From Ligustrum vulgare (taxonomy: Eukaryota; Streptophyta; Magnoliopsida; Lamiales; Oleaceae): a stretch of 64,000 nucleotides of DNA. Numbering within the stretch: position 1 is the first letter of the stretch; each line of letters starts with the position of its first letter. Under the pieces are notes generated by a model that was not told the origin of the DNA, ran no database searches, and saw only the letters and a program-made list of their open reading frames with translations. The stretch spans positions 31,692,614 to 31,756,613 of the forward strand of contig OY743184.1 of assembly GCA_963555705.1 (NCBI GenBank). The letters run 5' to 3'. The position numbers and the translations under genes were made by a program. Below, in pieces: positions 45,110 to 57,045 of this stretch.

Positions 45110-45725
45110 TCTTGCACTATTACATGTATTGGATCAACATCTTCTCCGTGAAGCTACTCAAAGGCCATTTTTTTCAAATGTCTAGAACTGCTTTCTTGAT
45201 AAGCTTCAATTTTTCCATTCTCAGCAGTATTCTCATTATCATCTACTTCATCCAACAGGTCTGGAACATCCCACACGTGATGATGATGAAACTTTTGAAC
45301 TACTTTCCAATTTTGACCGATATTATAATCATCTACGTAGAACACTTGACAAGCTAGTCTAGCTAGTACGTAAGGTTCATTCTTGTACCAATGTGAACTT
45401 ACATTTATGCTAGTGATGCCGATCTCCGTGCGTACATTTTTCCTACTCACATTTGTGTCAAACCAGGAGCACTTAAATAGTTCAACTTCGTCATAAAAAA
45501 TGTAATTTAGTTCAAGAATCTCCTCAACTATGCCATAATAGTCGCAAGATTATCCTTCAACCCAAATGCTAAAATTCTGTGTGACACATCCAACATCACT
45601 TTTTTTGCACGATAATGAACTCCATTTACATCACGTGTACTATATGATTTTATACTATATTTAGGTCCACAAGCTAGTGCATACAATTCCTTACTTACTT
45701 TAGGGTCCTTACATAAATACGAAGA
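45110..45725 (-). pseudogene. CACTA transposase C-terminal part (DUF4216)
   Basis: Minus strand: SKELYALACGPKY, TRDVNGVHYRAKK, YYGIVEEILELNYIFYDEV, then ELFKCSWFDTN, and an open part at 45450-45154 with IGITSINVSSHWYKNEPYVL and ARLACQVFYVDD. These are the successive blocks of the DUF4216 domain that ends TNP2/Transposase_21-type CACTA transposases. Stops near 45555 and others break it. Nothing of the DDE catalytic domain is visible upstream (45730-46080), which is unrelated-looking filler. In intact relatives this is the nuclear protein that cuts the element ends. Confidence 0.8.
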
Positions 45726-46479
45726 CTTGATTTGTCAAAGAATGTGCATAAAAATTAGCCAACTTAGAGATGGTGTTGCTTTGGAGGCATGGTTGAGGCA
45801 GACAATGGTGATATTTGAGTGTATTTTATTTCGTGTAAATAATGTAGAATGATGACACACTGCAGAAGAAGATATATTTAACGACGCTGAGATTCAAGCA
45901 CTGCAGCAACTAGAGATTTTGTCGATTTTAGATAAAGAGGCAAAGGGGCATTGAAGTTTCAGATAAGATTAACGTGCCTTCAGAAAAGTTCCTATAGGAT
46001 AGAGAATCATGTTACACTAGATAATGAGAGCTATTTATTGATGGACGAAAATGCATTAGGCAAAGTTTTTTTCATCTAAGATGAAGAGAGAATAATATTT
46101 CCATGTGTTCCCATGACCAAACAACTTTACGTTGGTCGCCAAATCTTTATAGCAACTCATATTTGAAACTGGTTTTTACATTGCACACCAGGGATCACAC
46201 ATAGTTACAAAAGGCATCTCATATTCAAGAACACATGGATTGGCCGTGAACACAAAATAAAAAATACGCGGGGTAACATCCCAGTTCATGGTCGCTAATG
46301 AGTAGAATAAAAACAAAAATATCCACTTTTAACTCAAAAAAACCACCACCAACCAATATTTGGTCCCTAACAATGCGTAAAACTAGTGAAAATTTTCCCT
46401 CAAATTGTTTTTGCGACTAAACGAAGGTTTGTGCCTCACACAACATAAAACTCATGAAAATTCTCCCTTCAACTGTTTC

Positions 46480-47540
46480 TACAACCAAGTAAAGGTTGGT
46501 CACTAATAGATGACACCAGCAACCAAATGCGTGGTCCCTATATGATTCAAACTTGCAGCGACCACGATGGTTGGTCGCTAAAATAGCATAAAAATCTAAA
46601 AATATTCCCCCTCCAATTGTTTCTATGACCAACCTTTTAGTTAGCCGCTAATATATGACAACAGGGACAAAAAGTGTGGTCCCAATAAGTTTGAAGCTTC
46701 CAGAGATCACAATTGTTGGTCTCTGAAACATCATGAAAATCGCAAAAAATTTCCCTTCAATTGTTTTTGTGACCAACCAAATATTGATCGCTAATATATC
46801 ATAAGAGGGACCAAACATGTGGTCCCTGTAAGATTTAAACTTTCAGCGACCATGATGGTTGGTCCCTGAAACATCATGAAAATCGAGAAAAAATTTTGTC
46901 CAATTGTTTTAGCGACCAACCAAATGTTCGTCGCTAATATATCACAACAGTGACCAAACTTGTGATCCCTGTAAGATTTAAACTTTCAACGACCATGATG
47001 GTTGGTCGTTGAAACATCATGAAAATTGCGAAAAAAATCCTTCCAATTGTTTTAGCAACCAACCAAATATTGGTCACTAATATATCACAACAAGGGCCAA
47101 ACTTGTAGTCCCTTTAAGATTTGAACTTCCAACGTCCACGATGATTGGTCGCTGAAACCATGAAAATCGCAAAAATTTTCCCTCTAATTGTGTTAGCGAC
47201 CAACCAAATATTGGTGGCTAATATCTCATAACAGGGGCAAAACTTGTGGTCCCTGTAAGATTTAAACTTCTGGGTACTACAATGGTTGGTCACTAAAACA
47301 TCATAAAAATCGCGAAAAATTTTCGTCAATTGTTTTAGCGACCAACCAAATCTTGGTCGCTAATATATGATAATAGGGACAAAACTTCTGATCCCTGTAA
47401 GATTTAAACTTCCAGCGACCACGATGGTTAGTCACTGAAACATAATGAAAATCGTAAAAAAAATTTCTCCAATTGTTTTATCGACCATCCAACCTTCGGT
47501 CACTAAGGCATGACAACAAGGACCAAATGCTAGTCGTTGT
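46480..47540. repeat. Right subterminal tandem array of the CACTA element
   Basis: About seven units with a period of 142-145 bp. The mark GATGGTTGGTCGCT or a close form is at 46566, 46711, 46854, 46997, 47140, 47281 and 47423. Each unit contains GCGACCA and TGGTCGCT as an inverted pair, then AATCGCAAAAATTTTCC, then GCGACCAACCAAATATTGG. Confidence 0.85.
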
Positions 47541-47796
47541 AATATATATTACTATGCAGGAAATTTTTCGTTCATTTTCCCGCCAAAATTTTCAACAACC
47601 AATAGAATATGTGGTCGCTAATAATATTTATCGGCGACCAATTATTGGTCGCAATAGAGTACCAAAAAATTAGTTCATTATTAATTAACATACCAAAAAC
47701 TATACAAACCATTATTTGGTCGGTAGTGTTTTATAGCGACCATTTTTCAATGATCGTTAAATTTTTGGTCGCTAGAACTTTTTTTTGGTAGTGTCT

Positions 47797-49412
47797 AGAA
47801 TGCCACAACGTACTGCTTCGATAAAATATGGGACTTATTTTACTATCTGTAAGGAACATGAATGAACATTTCATTTTAAGCACCACCTGGACATTATTTA
47901 CTTCCTAAATACACTTTATTAGTATGAATCTAAGCATCTCCAAGGGTTTGGACCAAATTTGGTCCAAACTTTTTTTCTTCTTCAACAATTTATCTCAAAT
48001 TTGGGATAAACTATTTTTTATTTATTTTTACTATTATTATTTCTAATTTTACAAATTATTTATATATTTATTATCTATTTAATTGGTTTAATTTCATTTC
48101 AAATTAGTAGTTAAAGATTTTGAAGTACCTAATAAAATGTCATTATTGTGGATGTAAAAACTAAATTATTAAATTATTCATCTCAATCAACTACATTGAA
48201 TGTCATGTCTTCAAAAACAAATGTCTTCGAAAACATACACCACAATCGACAGGTTAAAAAATATCGTCTTGATTTTCAAAATTAGCAAATTGCTCCCACA
48301 AATGCTCAATTAAGCATTTCGAAATGCATAGTGGGCATCGACGTGATTAGATATTGTGTTATTTATGTTTAAGATTGGGATCTGTGCTTGTCCCTATGTT
48401 GTTAGTAGGTTCGTTTTCAATTACTATCTCGAAAATATTCGTCTTTGTAACGCTGTTCGAAAATTAAATTTCGATCATTTCAATTATAATTATTCTAACT
48501 AACGTTGTTACTAGTATCCCTTATAACATTATCATACGCGAAAACAACAAAAAATAATAATAACAAAAACAAAAATTATTAAAATACAAAGAAAATAACA
48601 ACAACAATAACAATTGGATAATTAAATAAATCAAATGAGGTTAATGAAAAAAAAAATCAAAAAGGGCATTTTTGTAAATAAATTAATGACATTTTTGTAT
48701 TAAAAGCTTTATGATCCCAAATTTGGGATAATGAATAGTGCTATATCAAAATTGGGATAAGGATTGGGATATGGCTGGAGATAAAATAGATTTGAGTTGC
48801 CTTGGAGATGGTCTAAAGCTGTTTAGTTTCTTATGCATTGTATTACTATTGCTTTCTAAGTTTCTATAGTTAATCTTCACCACACACATTTCTCGTCAAT
48901 CCATAACATTCAACACGTTAACATTACCTTAAAAATAACACGTCCTGTGATTGTAGTGGCCGAAGACTAGTGAATATTAAAAAATCGATTACATCATTAA
49001 CACTAAATTTGGAGTTTTCCACTAAAGTTTCTTATTATTGCGACATGCTATGCACCGCTCGTGCACTAGCAATATTTTCCTTGGATTTTTGTCTTACATT
49101 AATTAACTTGCTTTATTTTCCATAACCCAACTGTCAACAACAAAATATGTAATGATTAATATTGACTAATTAGCTCAAAGTATGAAGAACTTGGAATCAA
49201 TTTTTTTTTGCATATAATTGACAGAAGTATCTTTGTGTTTTTCAATATTTCCAACCAAGTCGGGATCTTTTTGACCACAGACGTCTGTATTGGCCCTTTT
49301 AACGTAGAAAAAATTACACACCTCACAGTATTTGGTCTGTAGAATTATTGCTTTTCCATTGTCCCATCAAGATCACACATTTTCCTCTTATTTTTATTGA
49401 GTTTTGTAAACA
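47797..49412. other. AT-rich spacer, nothing recognised
   Basis: Non-coding, no repeat ends or domain signal that I can support. Confidence 0.55.
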
Positions 49413-49540
49413 AATAAAACATACCACTCTCTTAAAAAAAAATTACGAAATATCTCTCTCTCTCTCTCTCTGTACAACAAATAAAACATACCACTCTCTT
49501 AAAAAAAATTACGAAATCTCTCTCTCTTTCTCTCTCATGA
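49410..49540 (+). repeat. Tandem duplication of ~65 bp with (TC)n
   Basis: The phrase AAATAAAACATACCACTCTC, followed by an A run, ATTACGAAAT and a (TC)n tract, occurs twice in direct succession. Confidence 0.85.
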
Positions 49541-49966
49541 ATTTTGGACTATACTTAGATTAGATTCATTGAGGACATAATAATACTCTTAATTTTGAAC
49601 CTTAACAAATTATCCAAAGAATATTTTAATCGAATAAGCCACAACTCTCATTTTGTATGATTGGACGGAGCCAGACTTTTTGGATTGGGAGGTCCCATAT
49701 TAAAACGCACAAAAAATTTTAAAACAAAATAACGATGATGAAATTTTTTTAACACTTTATTACGAGATTTTCTTACAAATTCTCCTATTTTCCTAATAGA
49801 TTATATTAACACATTCCAAAACATGTAAAATTGATCCTAAAAATTAAGTAAAATAATAATAAAAAATAATCCAAGGACCTGGACCCCACCAAGACCCCCC
49901 CTGGCTCCGTCCCCGACTATATTTAACTTTCATGGATTGCATTTAAAAGCATGCATTATTTTCATT

Positions 49967-50158
49967 CTTTACTTGCTGGTTGCGTATTGGGTAAATCATC
50001 GAGCTGACGCAAGTCTGCAAATCAAGCCAGCCAGGTAAACTGCACTTGACAAGCCTAGTGCAACATACTCGATCGAGAAAGTATTTGTAAGGGAAATCGA
50101 ACTCGTGACGACCTCTGCGCTAACCTACTCTATCAATTAAGCCACCTCATGAGAGGTA
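49967..50158 (-). mobile_element. tRNA-derived SINE, antisense
   Basis: On the minus strand GAGGTGGCTTAATTGATAGA looks like a pol III A box and CGAGTTCGATTTCCC (50091-50105) like a B box, about 30 bp apart as in tRNA-derived promoters. Flanks CATTATTTTCATT (49954-49966) and CATCATTTTCATT (50159-50171) match at 12 of 13, which fits a SINE target duplication. There is no long poly(A). Confidence 0.7.
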
Positions 50159-50171
50159 CATCATTTTCATT

Positions 50172-51520
50172 TAAAAAATAAAATAAAAATGAACACGTTT
50201 CCCTCAATTTGTACACAATACACATATTCATATAAATATTTGAAAATTGGAAACTAAAAATTAGTTGGTTTCTCATTATTCTATATATATTTGACAAGAA
50301 TGACAAAAACTTCACATTTCTTTTTTATTGTAATTCAACATGCCTTGCAATTATGCCATACAAAAATTTGTTTGCATCGAGTTTTGAATGTTTAATATGT
50401 TGATAATGTATTTTTCTAGTACTTAGTATTGAACATGTCTAGAAAATAAAAAATAATATTTATGGCTTCTTTTTCTTTTTAGCATGTAACGTACTGACGT
50501 ACTATTTAATTATCTCAATCAAACATGCCACGAGCATTTAAAAAAACTAATTGTCCAGACGAACTGTCCACAGTGTATCAAGAGCAAAGATTAAGTGCAT
50601 TATGGCCGACTAATTAATAAAATTCTCTATTAATTTTGGTGACCAGCTAGCAAATAATGAAGTTATTGATAAGAATAGAACAATAACATCATGATTACGG
50701 AGAAAAGTTAAATATAGATAAAGGTTGCCACTAGCTAATTTATGGGTCCATATTATTTTTGGATCATACAAAATATACGTCAATCACATTAGGTAATTTG
50801 AAGCATTTGGATGGATATTGCACTTATTATAATTGAAATGGGATATATATATATATATAACTTTATTAGGTAAAAAATAAATAAATAAAAATCCACATTT
50901 TCCAGCGTGGTTGCCAATAACCACCTTGTGGTAACGCAAATTAGCAGAATTCCATCCTTTCTTCATTTTCTGTGCAAAAACAGAGATTGAAAACTCAAAG
51001 AGGATTTAGCCTCAAATGGACTTCAAATTGAAAAGGATAATTATATTGATATCACGATATTTATTAATTATATCACTTTTTATTTTTAATGAATATTTCT
51101 AAGTTTTTCTTATTTTTAAACTTATACTTCCAAGCTTTTTTATATAAATCTTTTATTAACAACCATGTATTAATTTTCATATCTTGTCCATAAAGATTAT
51201 TTTTGTCCAAAATATTTCTTATAAGGGCAAAAAAAATTATTTATCTCTCGTAGTAATAATAATAATAATAATAATGATTTGGGAAAAAAATTGAGGATAT
51301 AAAATCAAAAGTGAGCAAATATTTCTTATATTTCTTATAAGAATAATGATGATTTGAAAAAAAAAAATTGAGGACATAAAAGTAAAAGTGAACAAATATT
51401 AACAACCTTACATGTAATTAAAATGTGTTGTACATATAAAAAATTGTAATGTGAATATAATTATTACCCAATTGAAAACTTTGTCGTGAGTTTACTTTCT
51501 TTTATAATGAAAGTTATTAA
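50172..51520. other. AT-rich spacer, nothing recognised
   Basis: Contains an (AT)n tract near 50841 and an (ATA)n tract near 51252. Two short near-identical phrases (ATTTCTTATAAG around 51220 and 51330) suggest a local duplication. No gene seen. Confidence 0.55.
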
Positions 51521-51522
51521 TA

Positions 51523-51790
51523 TTCCTTCCGTCTCAATTATATAGGCATGTTTGACTTTTCACATAAATTAATAAAATATATTTAATGTCATTGAAAAAG
51601 TAATTTTTGTAAAGAAAATTTTCAACTTACCCTTATCTAATATCAAAACTATTATATTGAAACTTTGAAAGTAATAAATATGGGTGCATTGGTAAACAAA
51701 TAAAATAAATATTTCTCAATAAAAAAACAAGTCTATATAATTTGGTCAATGCAAAAGAAAAGATATTCTATATAATTGGGACAGAGAGAG
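51523..51790. mobile_element. Stowaway-type MITE (Tc1/mariner)
   Basis: Terminal inverted repeat TTCCTTCCGTCTCAATTATA on the left; its partner at the right end reads ATAATTGGGACAGAGAGAG. TA duplication on both sides (51521-51522, 51791-51792). About 268 bp, AT-rich, no ORF. The CTCCCTCCGTC-like end is the Stowaway signature. Confidence 0.85.
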
Positions 51791-52149
51791 TATGATTTTT
51801 CTATGAAGACTAGTAAATTGCGCTAAATTTCATTGTTTAAAAAATAAATAAATAAATTATTGCACTAAAATTTTCAATTAGATTCTAACTATTCAACACT
51901 GTTTGGTTTATAAACTGATTTATTTATGATTTTGAGGTAAAAAGTAGTTGTTGAAAAATTGGAAAGAGAAAAATGTGTGGTTAAAAAGTGATTTGAAAAA
52001 TTGTGTAATTTATAAATTGATTTAAAAATCAAAAAAAATGACGGTTACCAAACGGTGGCAAACGGCTTATTGACACAAAACTCACCTGACACTTTGACAT
52101 TATTACACAATAATAGCCCTTGTTTGAATCTCATTTTAAATAAAAATTA

Positions 52150-52945
52150 GGTGGCGTTCTGTTTGTATTTTATTTTATTTTATATTTTCATTTTCGAAAA
52201 TGTTTTATATTTCCTAGTTTAAAAAAAAAAAAAAAAATTGCTGAAAACGCGTTTGGTTTGTTATTTCTGAAAACTATTTTTGAAAATGAAAAACTGGAAA
52301 CACGTTTGTTTGAAATTTTAAACTATTTTTAATTAATTTATTTGCAGAATACTACTGGCTCAAACTCAAATTTCCTTTCACAATACACTGAAAACATGAT
52401 TACCTACAACACATTAATGTGTGCACAAATAGTCTATATTAACATAGCTTGTTCAGGTTCGGGATAAGAGGAAGCTTTGGTTTTATTAAAATTCAGAAAA
52501 TGCAAGTTCTTTCAAAATCAGTCAGAGTCCATTTATCAAAGCATTTTTTGAAATATAACAACAAAAATTCTCACTTAATTTTTTTTTTAATGTTAATATT
52601 GAATTCAGTAAAACTTTTAAAAAAAAAACTTTATTTAAGCTTAGTTTCAAGTTAGGATAATTCCCCCCACCCCACCCACCCACCCACCCACCCAAAAATA
52701 AATAAATAAATAAATTTAAACCTAATTCTAAGTTAGGATAATTCTTTTAAAAAAAATCTCACAACGCGATTTTCAAGTTTTGAACATTTTTTTGTTGAAA
52801 TAAACTTAAAACGCTCAAACAAAACGTTTTGTGTACAATTTTTTTTTTCCAAAATGCGTTTTTGAAAATGATAAAGAGAACGCGGTTTTAGCATTTTCGA
52901 AAATAAAAAAAGAAAACGATCTCAAAACAGCAACGAGAACATGCC
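52150..52945. mobile_element. Harbinger-like MITE (putative)
   Basis: Flanked by TTA on both sides (52147-52149, 52946-52948). The ends are GGTGGCGTTCTGTTTG and, read inward on the minus strand, GGCATGTTCTCGTTGCTG. The inverted similarity continues to CATTTTCGAAAATG at about 52188 and to the mirrored block near 52893-52906. It contains (CCCA)n and (AAAT)n tracts near 52665-52710. TTA duplications fit PIF/Harbinger, but the terminal repeats are imperfect. Confidence 0.5.
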
Positions 52946-53270
52946 TTAGTTTTTTAAATAATGATTTTTTTAGAATGTATGTTTAAAAAGTAATAAATTT
53001 TCTTAGTTTATGTGTAGAATATTTTGTAATATAAATGTGGTTGAAAATGAGTGAAAATAAAAGGGTTTGAAAAAAATGAAAATTAAACAGGAGCTTAACT
53101 TGGCCAAAAAAAAATATCATATGACCTTTTAGGCGCGGAAGATCCCGTCATTCATCCTTGATACTATTGTTGTTAGTCTATATCTATATTAGTAAAAAAC
53201 ACTAAAAGGGAGAAATATTTTTGTATTATTTTACCCTCACAATTTTTTAATAATTTCACATTTACCTTTG

Positions 53271-53822
53271 TAGGATCTATACCTTGATTTACAATCAATA
53301 ATACCATGAACACAATACAAATCCAAGAGTTCAATCGAGATTTCAACTAAAATTATATAGGCTTACACCTCTGATTGGGAAACCAAGAACACATACTTTT
53401 CCTCTCGGCAAGCACTCCCTTTTAATGTAAAAAGCTCCAAATATTATCAACAAGATCAAGACTAAATTGAAGCAAGATGATGAAGATGATTTTTGGTGAG
53501 AAATGAAGAAAACACAAACTGATTTTGGAGGGGGAGAGAGAGAGCCGAGAGTCGCTTTCAAAGAAAATAATGTTGGGCTTTTTACCAAAAATCAACCCCT
53601 TTTAGTAAAAACTCAAGTCCAAAAGTAACTTGTAAAAATCGTTTAACAAATTTACGCAACAACTAACAAAAAGTGGTTTCCAATCGATTTTATGGTTGTA
53701 AGCCCTTTATTTATTTTTGCCCCGATTACTTTAAGTAATCTTCAAAATGCCCCACAAGTTTATATTAAATAAGATAGCATTTCTAAGTGCTTGTTTGTTT
53801 AGTTTTAAGCCAATAATCTCAC
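53271..53822 (-). repeat. Presumed 3' terminal region of the copia insertion
   Basis: Starts TGTAGGATC and could end at TCTCACA, with a purine-rich stretch (CCAAGGTGAAGGAA, minus strand) just internal. It does not match the region at the other end (56881-57045) apart from the first six bases. Confidence 0.35.
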
Positions 53823-53870
53823 ATTCCTTCACCTTGGCTTAAACCAAACATTCACCTAAGCAAGAAATAC

Positions 53871-54286
53871 CTTCATCTAAGCCGAAATTCCTCTTGGAAG
53901 CTTTCATCCTTCCAAACCTTTTGATTTGACGATTTAGGTTTGTGCAAATAAGACATCTCCTCTTGCATTGCACTTTGTCTCTCCTTAAGTTCTCTATAAC
54001 TTATAGGTTCCTTACTACATGTCATAAAAGAAAACTCTTTTAGACTCATGGAATCAAAACTAGGATTAGAATTTACCTGCCTCCTTTCTCCATCCATGAT
54101 TAATAGATAGTTATGCAAGCTTTGTTGAGTAGATTCTTGTTGAATTTATCCATTTTCAGCAACTTCTTCATCATTTTCTTTCTGAATTTCCTCAACAACT
54201 GATTCAAAATCACTATTTTGAAGTTGATTTTGAACTCCTGATGTTTGACCACTTGTTCCTTGGTCACTTGAGTTCATTTCAAACTT
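53871..54286 (-). pseudogene. Copia pol linker fragment
   Basis: Minus strand from about 54280: SSDQGTSGQTSG, then EEIQKENDEEVAENG and a stop. Then DGERRQVNSNPSF and KEPISYRELKERQSAMQEEM, which is the stretch that joins integrase to RT in copia elements. It follows the protease with no integrase between. Confidence 0.65.
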
Positions 54287-54922
54287 CTAACCCTCCAAAA
54301 ATTCATTTTCAAGTGAATTTGGAGCTAAACCTCTAGTTTTATTAGTAAAAACAGCAATACAAGGACATTTATTTCCTTCATGGACTAACCTTTTGTCCCT
54401 AAATTGAGTGTTATCAATTTCAACTGTGTATGAGCATGAATGATATTGTACTATCATTGTTCCAAGCATGTAATAAAGTCTATTTCTCAATATTCTTTTA
54501 ATCACAACGTCATTACCTTTACATACTAACATAGTATCATTCTTTGTTTCATAATGAAAACCAAAAATATGCAATGTGCTCAAAGAAATAAGATTCTTAG
54601 ATAAAGCAGGTACATGCCTCACCCCAGTTAGAACTGTAACTACCCCATTATACATCTTAATCACAACTTCACCTATTCTCATCACAGTACAAGTCTCACC
54701 ATTCCCTAAATACACATTCCCCACATCTATCTCCCTATAGGTCTTAAACCAAGCCTTATGGGAGGTCATATGGTAGGAACACCCCGAATCAAGAATCCAA
54801 TCTTGATTCCACCCATCTAATGTCATATTTAACACCCTCAATTGATCATCATCATGCCCAAAAACAGTATTACTTTGAGCTACATCTCGGGCCCCTCTTT
54901 TTACCTTAGCCACTTGTAGCAA
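54287..54922 (-). pseudogene. Copia aspartic protease and pre-integrase part
   Basis: Open for 211 codons. Protease: DWILDSGCSYHMTSH with the active-site D-S-G intact, then VYLGNGETCTV and GVRHVPALSKNLISLSTL. After this the chain reads YYMLGTMIV and ends in a short tail without the integrase zinc domain. In intact elements this enzyme cuts the Gag-Pol polyprotein. Confidence 0.8.
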
Positions 54923-55690
54923 TCATTCTTAAAGTGTCCAATTTTACCACAGTGATAGCACTTATCTTTATCTCTACCACCACCCTTTCCCTTCCACTAT
55001 TCCTTACCCTTATTCTTGTTAAAGTTGATAGTATTTGACTCTTTCTTATTAAAATTACCTTTAACAAAATAAGCAGTTTCATTATAGACAGCTTTCTCCT
55101 CCTAACTGACCTCAAAAGATTTAGACCTAATCGAAGCAGTGACGTTTGCAAGAGTGATATTATCCCTTCCATATTTAATCACATTTTTTAATTTCTTTGA
55201 CATATTCTGGAAGAGAATTAACCAAAATTGCATCTAACTGATCATCTTCAAATTTTTGTCCACTGTTCGTTAAATCTAAAGTCGTTGCAGTAAAAATATT
55301 TAAATTTGCTTCAAGGTCTTTGGAGGGGTCCATTTTAAAACCAAAGATTCTTTATAAGAGAAAAATCTTATTAGGAACAGTTTTAGCAGCATAAATTTCA
55401 TATAACTTATTTCAAATTTCTGAAGGAGATTTAGAATCATTTACTTGCCTCAGAATGTTATCAAAGAAATGAAGAATCAAAGTGTTGTATGCCACTTCTT
55501 GAATTTCAACTACTCATCTTCCTTGGCTAGTAGTGCCACCGACCATTTGGATTGTTCCTCTAATGCCTTTGCAACCCTTTGTTGCACCAATACTGCCTTC
55601 ATTTTCTGTTTCCAATGGAAAAACCACCTTTCCCATCGAACTTCTTCAGTTCGACCTTAGTTCCCATTCTTGAAACCATTGTTCAAAAAA
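54900..55690 (-). pseudogene. Copia gag (antisense)
   Basis: Minus strand: ELKKFDGKGGF, then in another frame WKQKMKAVLVQQRVAKALEE, a stop at about 55500, DLEANLNIFTATTLDLTNSG and QLDAILVNSLPEYVKEI, and the zinc knuckle CYHCGKIGHFKNDC (intact CX2CX4HX4C) at about 54960-54915. Typical copia gag order, broken by frameshifts. Confidence 0.8.
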
Positions 55691-56861
55691 ACATTGTTGC
55701 TAATCGAATGATACTTATCACTCACCTTTGCAAATTCCCAGCAAGTAAAATAATCGCAGAAAAAAATTGGTATACAATGTAGAATATAATACCCAAGATT
55801 AACTCCTAATCTGGTAACCTGGCATACCCCCAAGATTAACACCAAATCTTGTAAAATTCACCCCTGTGAATCTTATTTTCACATCAAACCAGCAAGAAGA
55901 CCTCCTATCAAACCCAAGATTAATACCTAATCTTGTAAAATTGATAATACTTGAGATTAAAAACTAATTTTGTAAAACCTGAACCTCAATGAACCCCAAT
56001 TTCTAGCCTTTCCCCGTTTTATTCACAAAACCCGAGCTTAGAAATTATCTAAAATGTTCGTACTATCACAATAGGAGTCTTCAATGCACCAGTTTATTTC
56101 CAAAACATAAACTAAAAATCATGCAAAAAACCATTTTCTAACCTCAGACAATACCCGAATTGAATTTGGTGAAACGGACTTCGAATATGGACTTTGCAGG
56201 TCCTGCAGTACAATCTTTCCAAAATTTGTCGCACGGAGCCGCTGCCGAAAAACACCATCGCCACCGGAAACCGCCACCTGCTTCCACCGCCGATAAAATT
56301 CACAAAAACCCTGGAAGATTCTCCTCGGCATCACGAGTCCAACGATGTAAATCGTTTCTTGATTGGAATTTTGGACTGGCAGAAATCTAAGTTTTCATCC
56401 TCGGTTTCAACTTGCCTTCTCCGGTCAGATTCACCGTCTTCCACCATCAGATTCCCCATTTACGGTACTGCCCCCTTAATAGACGAGAGTCCACAGTGCC
56501 CCCGCACTTATCGTATTTGACACCAACCTTCACCCTGTACCATCTGTACTAGTCCCTCGAATGGACGGCGCTCCTCATGGCCGTAACTCCTCCCACTTGT
56601 CGAAGTAAATACAATGCACTGACGTCTTTTGGTGGATTCCCCTCAATACACTTCCATACTCAATGAAACAAGTGTACAGCACGACTGCACCAACCATACC
56701 TTTTTCCCTCTGCCAACCCAAAGTTTTCCTCCATCAATGATTAGCTTACTGACGCCATTTTTCCATTTAGCTCTTGGGAAAGTCACGTCTTTTGATGGCC
56801 AAAATTGTTTCCGCAGACGCATGCCATTGCTCTGCCACTCTAACAACTTAACGTTTGAACG

Positions 56862-56877
56862 GTCCCACTCTGATACC
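56862..56877 (-). other. Primer-binding site of the copia insertion
   Basis: Minus strand TGGTATCAGAGTGGGA, the initiator-tRNA type, two bases after the terminal region ending CCCTACA. Confidence 0.75.
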
Positions 56878-56880
56878 ATT

Positions 56881-57045
56881 TGTAGGGATAATGGACATCA
56901 AATTTCCAAGTCTAAAGTACAAACTCCCAGGCCCAAGCGAGGTTCCAACCCAAAACCAATTGATAATGGATTGAGTAGCCAACTTGGGTTATATGGTGGT
57001 TTATTTCCTTCCTCACAACCGATGTGAGACTGTTTGCAATCCCAA
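56881..57045 (-). repeat. Short 5' LTR candidate of the copia insertion
   Basis: Minus strand TGTTGGGATTGC (57045) to CCCTACA (56881), about 165 bp, followed by the primer-binding site. It contains GTCTCACATCGGTTG, a phrase common in plant LTR ends. Confidence 0.55.

Larger units (their letters stand above)
41508..47793 (-). mobile_element. Defective CACTA (En/Spm) DNA transposon
   Basis: Ends CACTACAAAAAAAGG (41508) and, read inward on the minus strand, CACTACCAAAAAAAAG (47793), with a perfect 3-bp target duplication TCT (41505-41507 and 47794-47796). Long subterminal regions of GCGACCA/TGGTCGC words lie on both sides. Inside, on the minus strand, are the C-terminal part of a TNP2-type transposase and exons of a second CACTA protein. 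The transposase catalytic core is missing, so the element is a deletion derivative. Confidence 0.93.
53271..57045 (-). mobile_element. Copia-derived insertion inside the Helitron
   Basis: Flanked by ACCTT on both sides (53266-53270, 57046-57050). The uninterrupted sequence can be read at 57300-57325 in the next Helitron repeat unit, which confirms the insertion point. It starts TG and ends CA on the + strand. Minus-strand content: a short terminal region (56881-57045), a primer-binding site, a leader, gag, protease and a piece of pol linker. Integrase, most of RT and RNase H are deleted. Confidence 0.8.

Noticed and set aside
50090..50140. Functional tRNA gene on the minus strand
   Set aside because: A and B boxes are present, but no cloverleaf with paired acceptor stem can be made, and the target duplications mark a SINE.
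51895..52070. hAT-like MITE with CACTGTTTGG/CCAAACGGTG ends
   Set aside because: The terminal similarity is about 10 bp and there is no 8-bp duplication.
56100..56520. Captured host gene in the GC-richer part of the copia insertion leader
   Set aside because: Open frames exist on both strands, but I recognise no domain and no exon-intron pattern; it is probably leader sequence.
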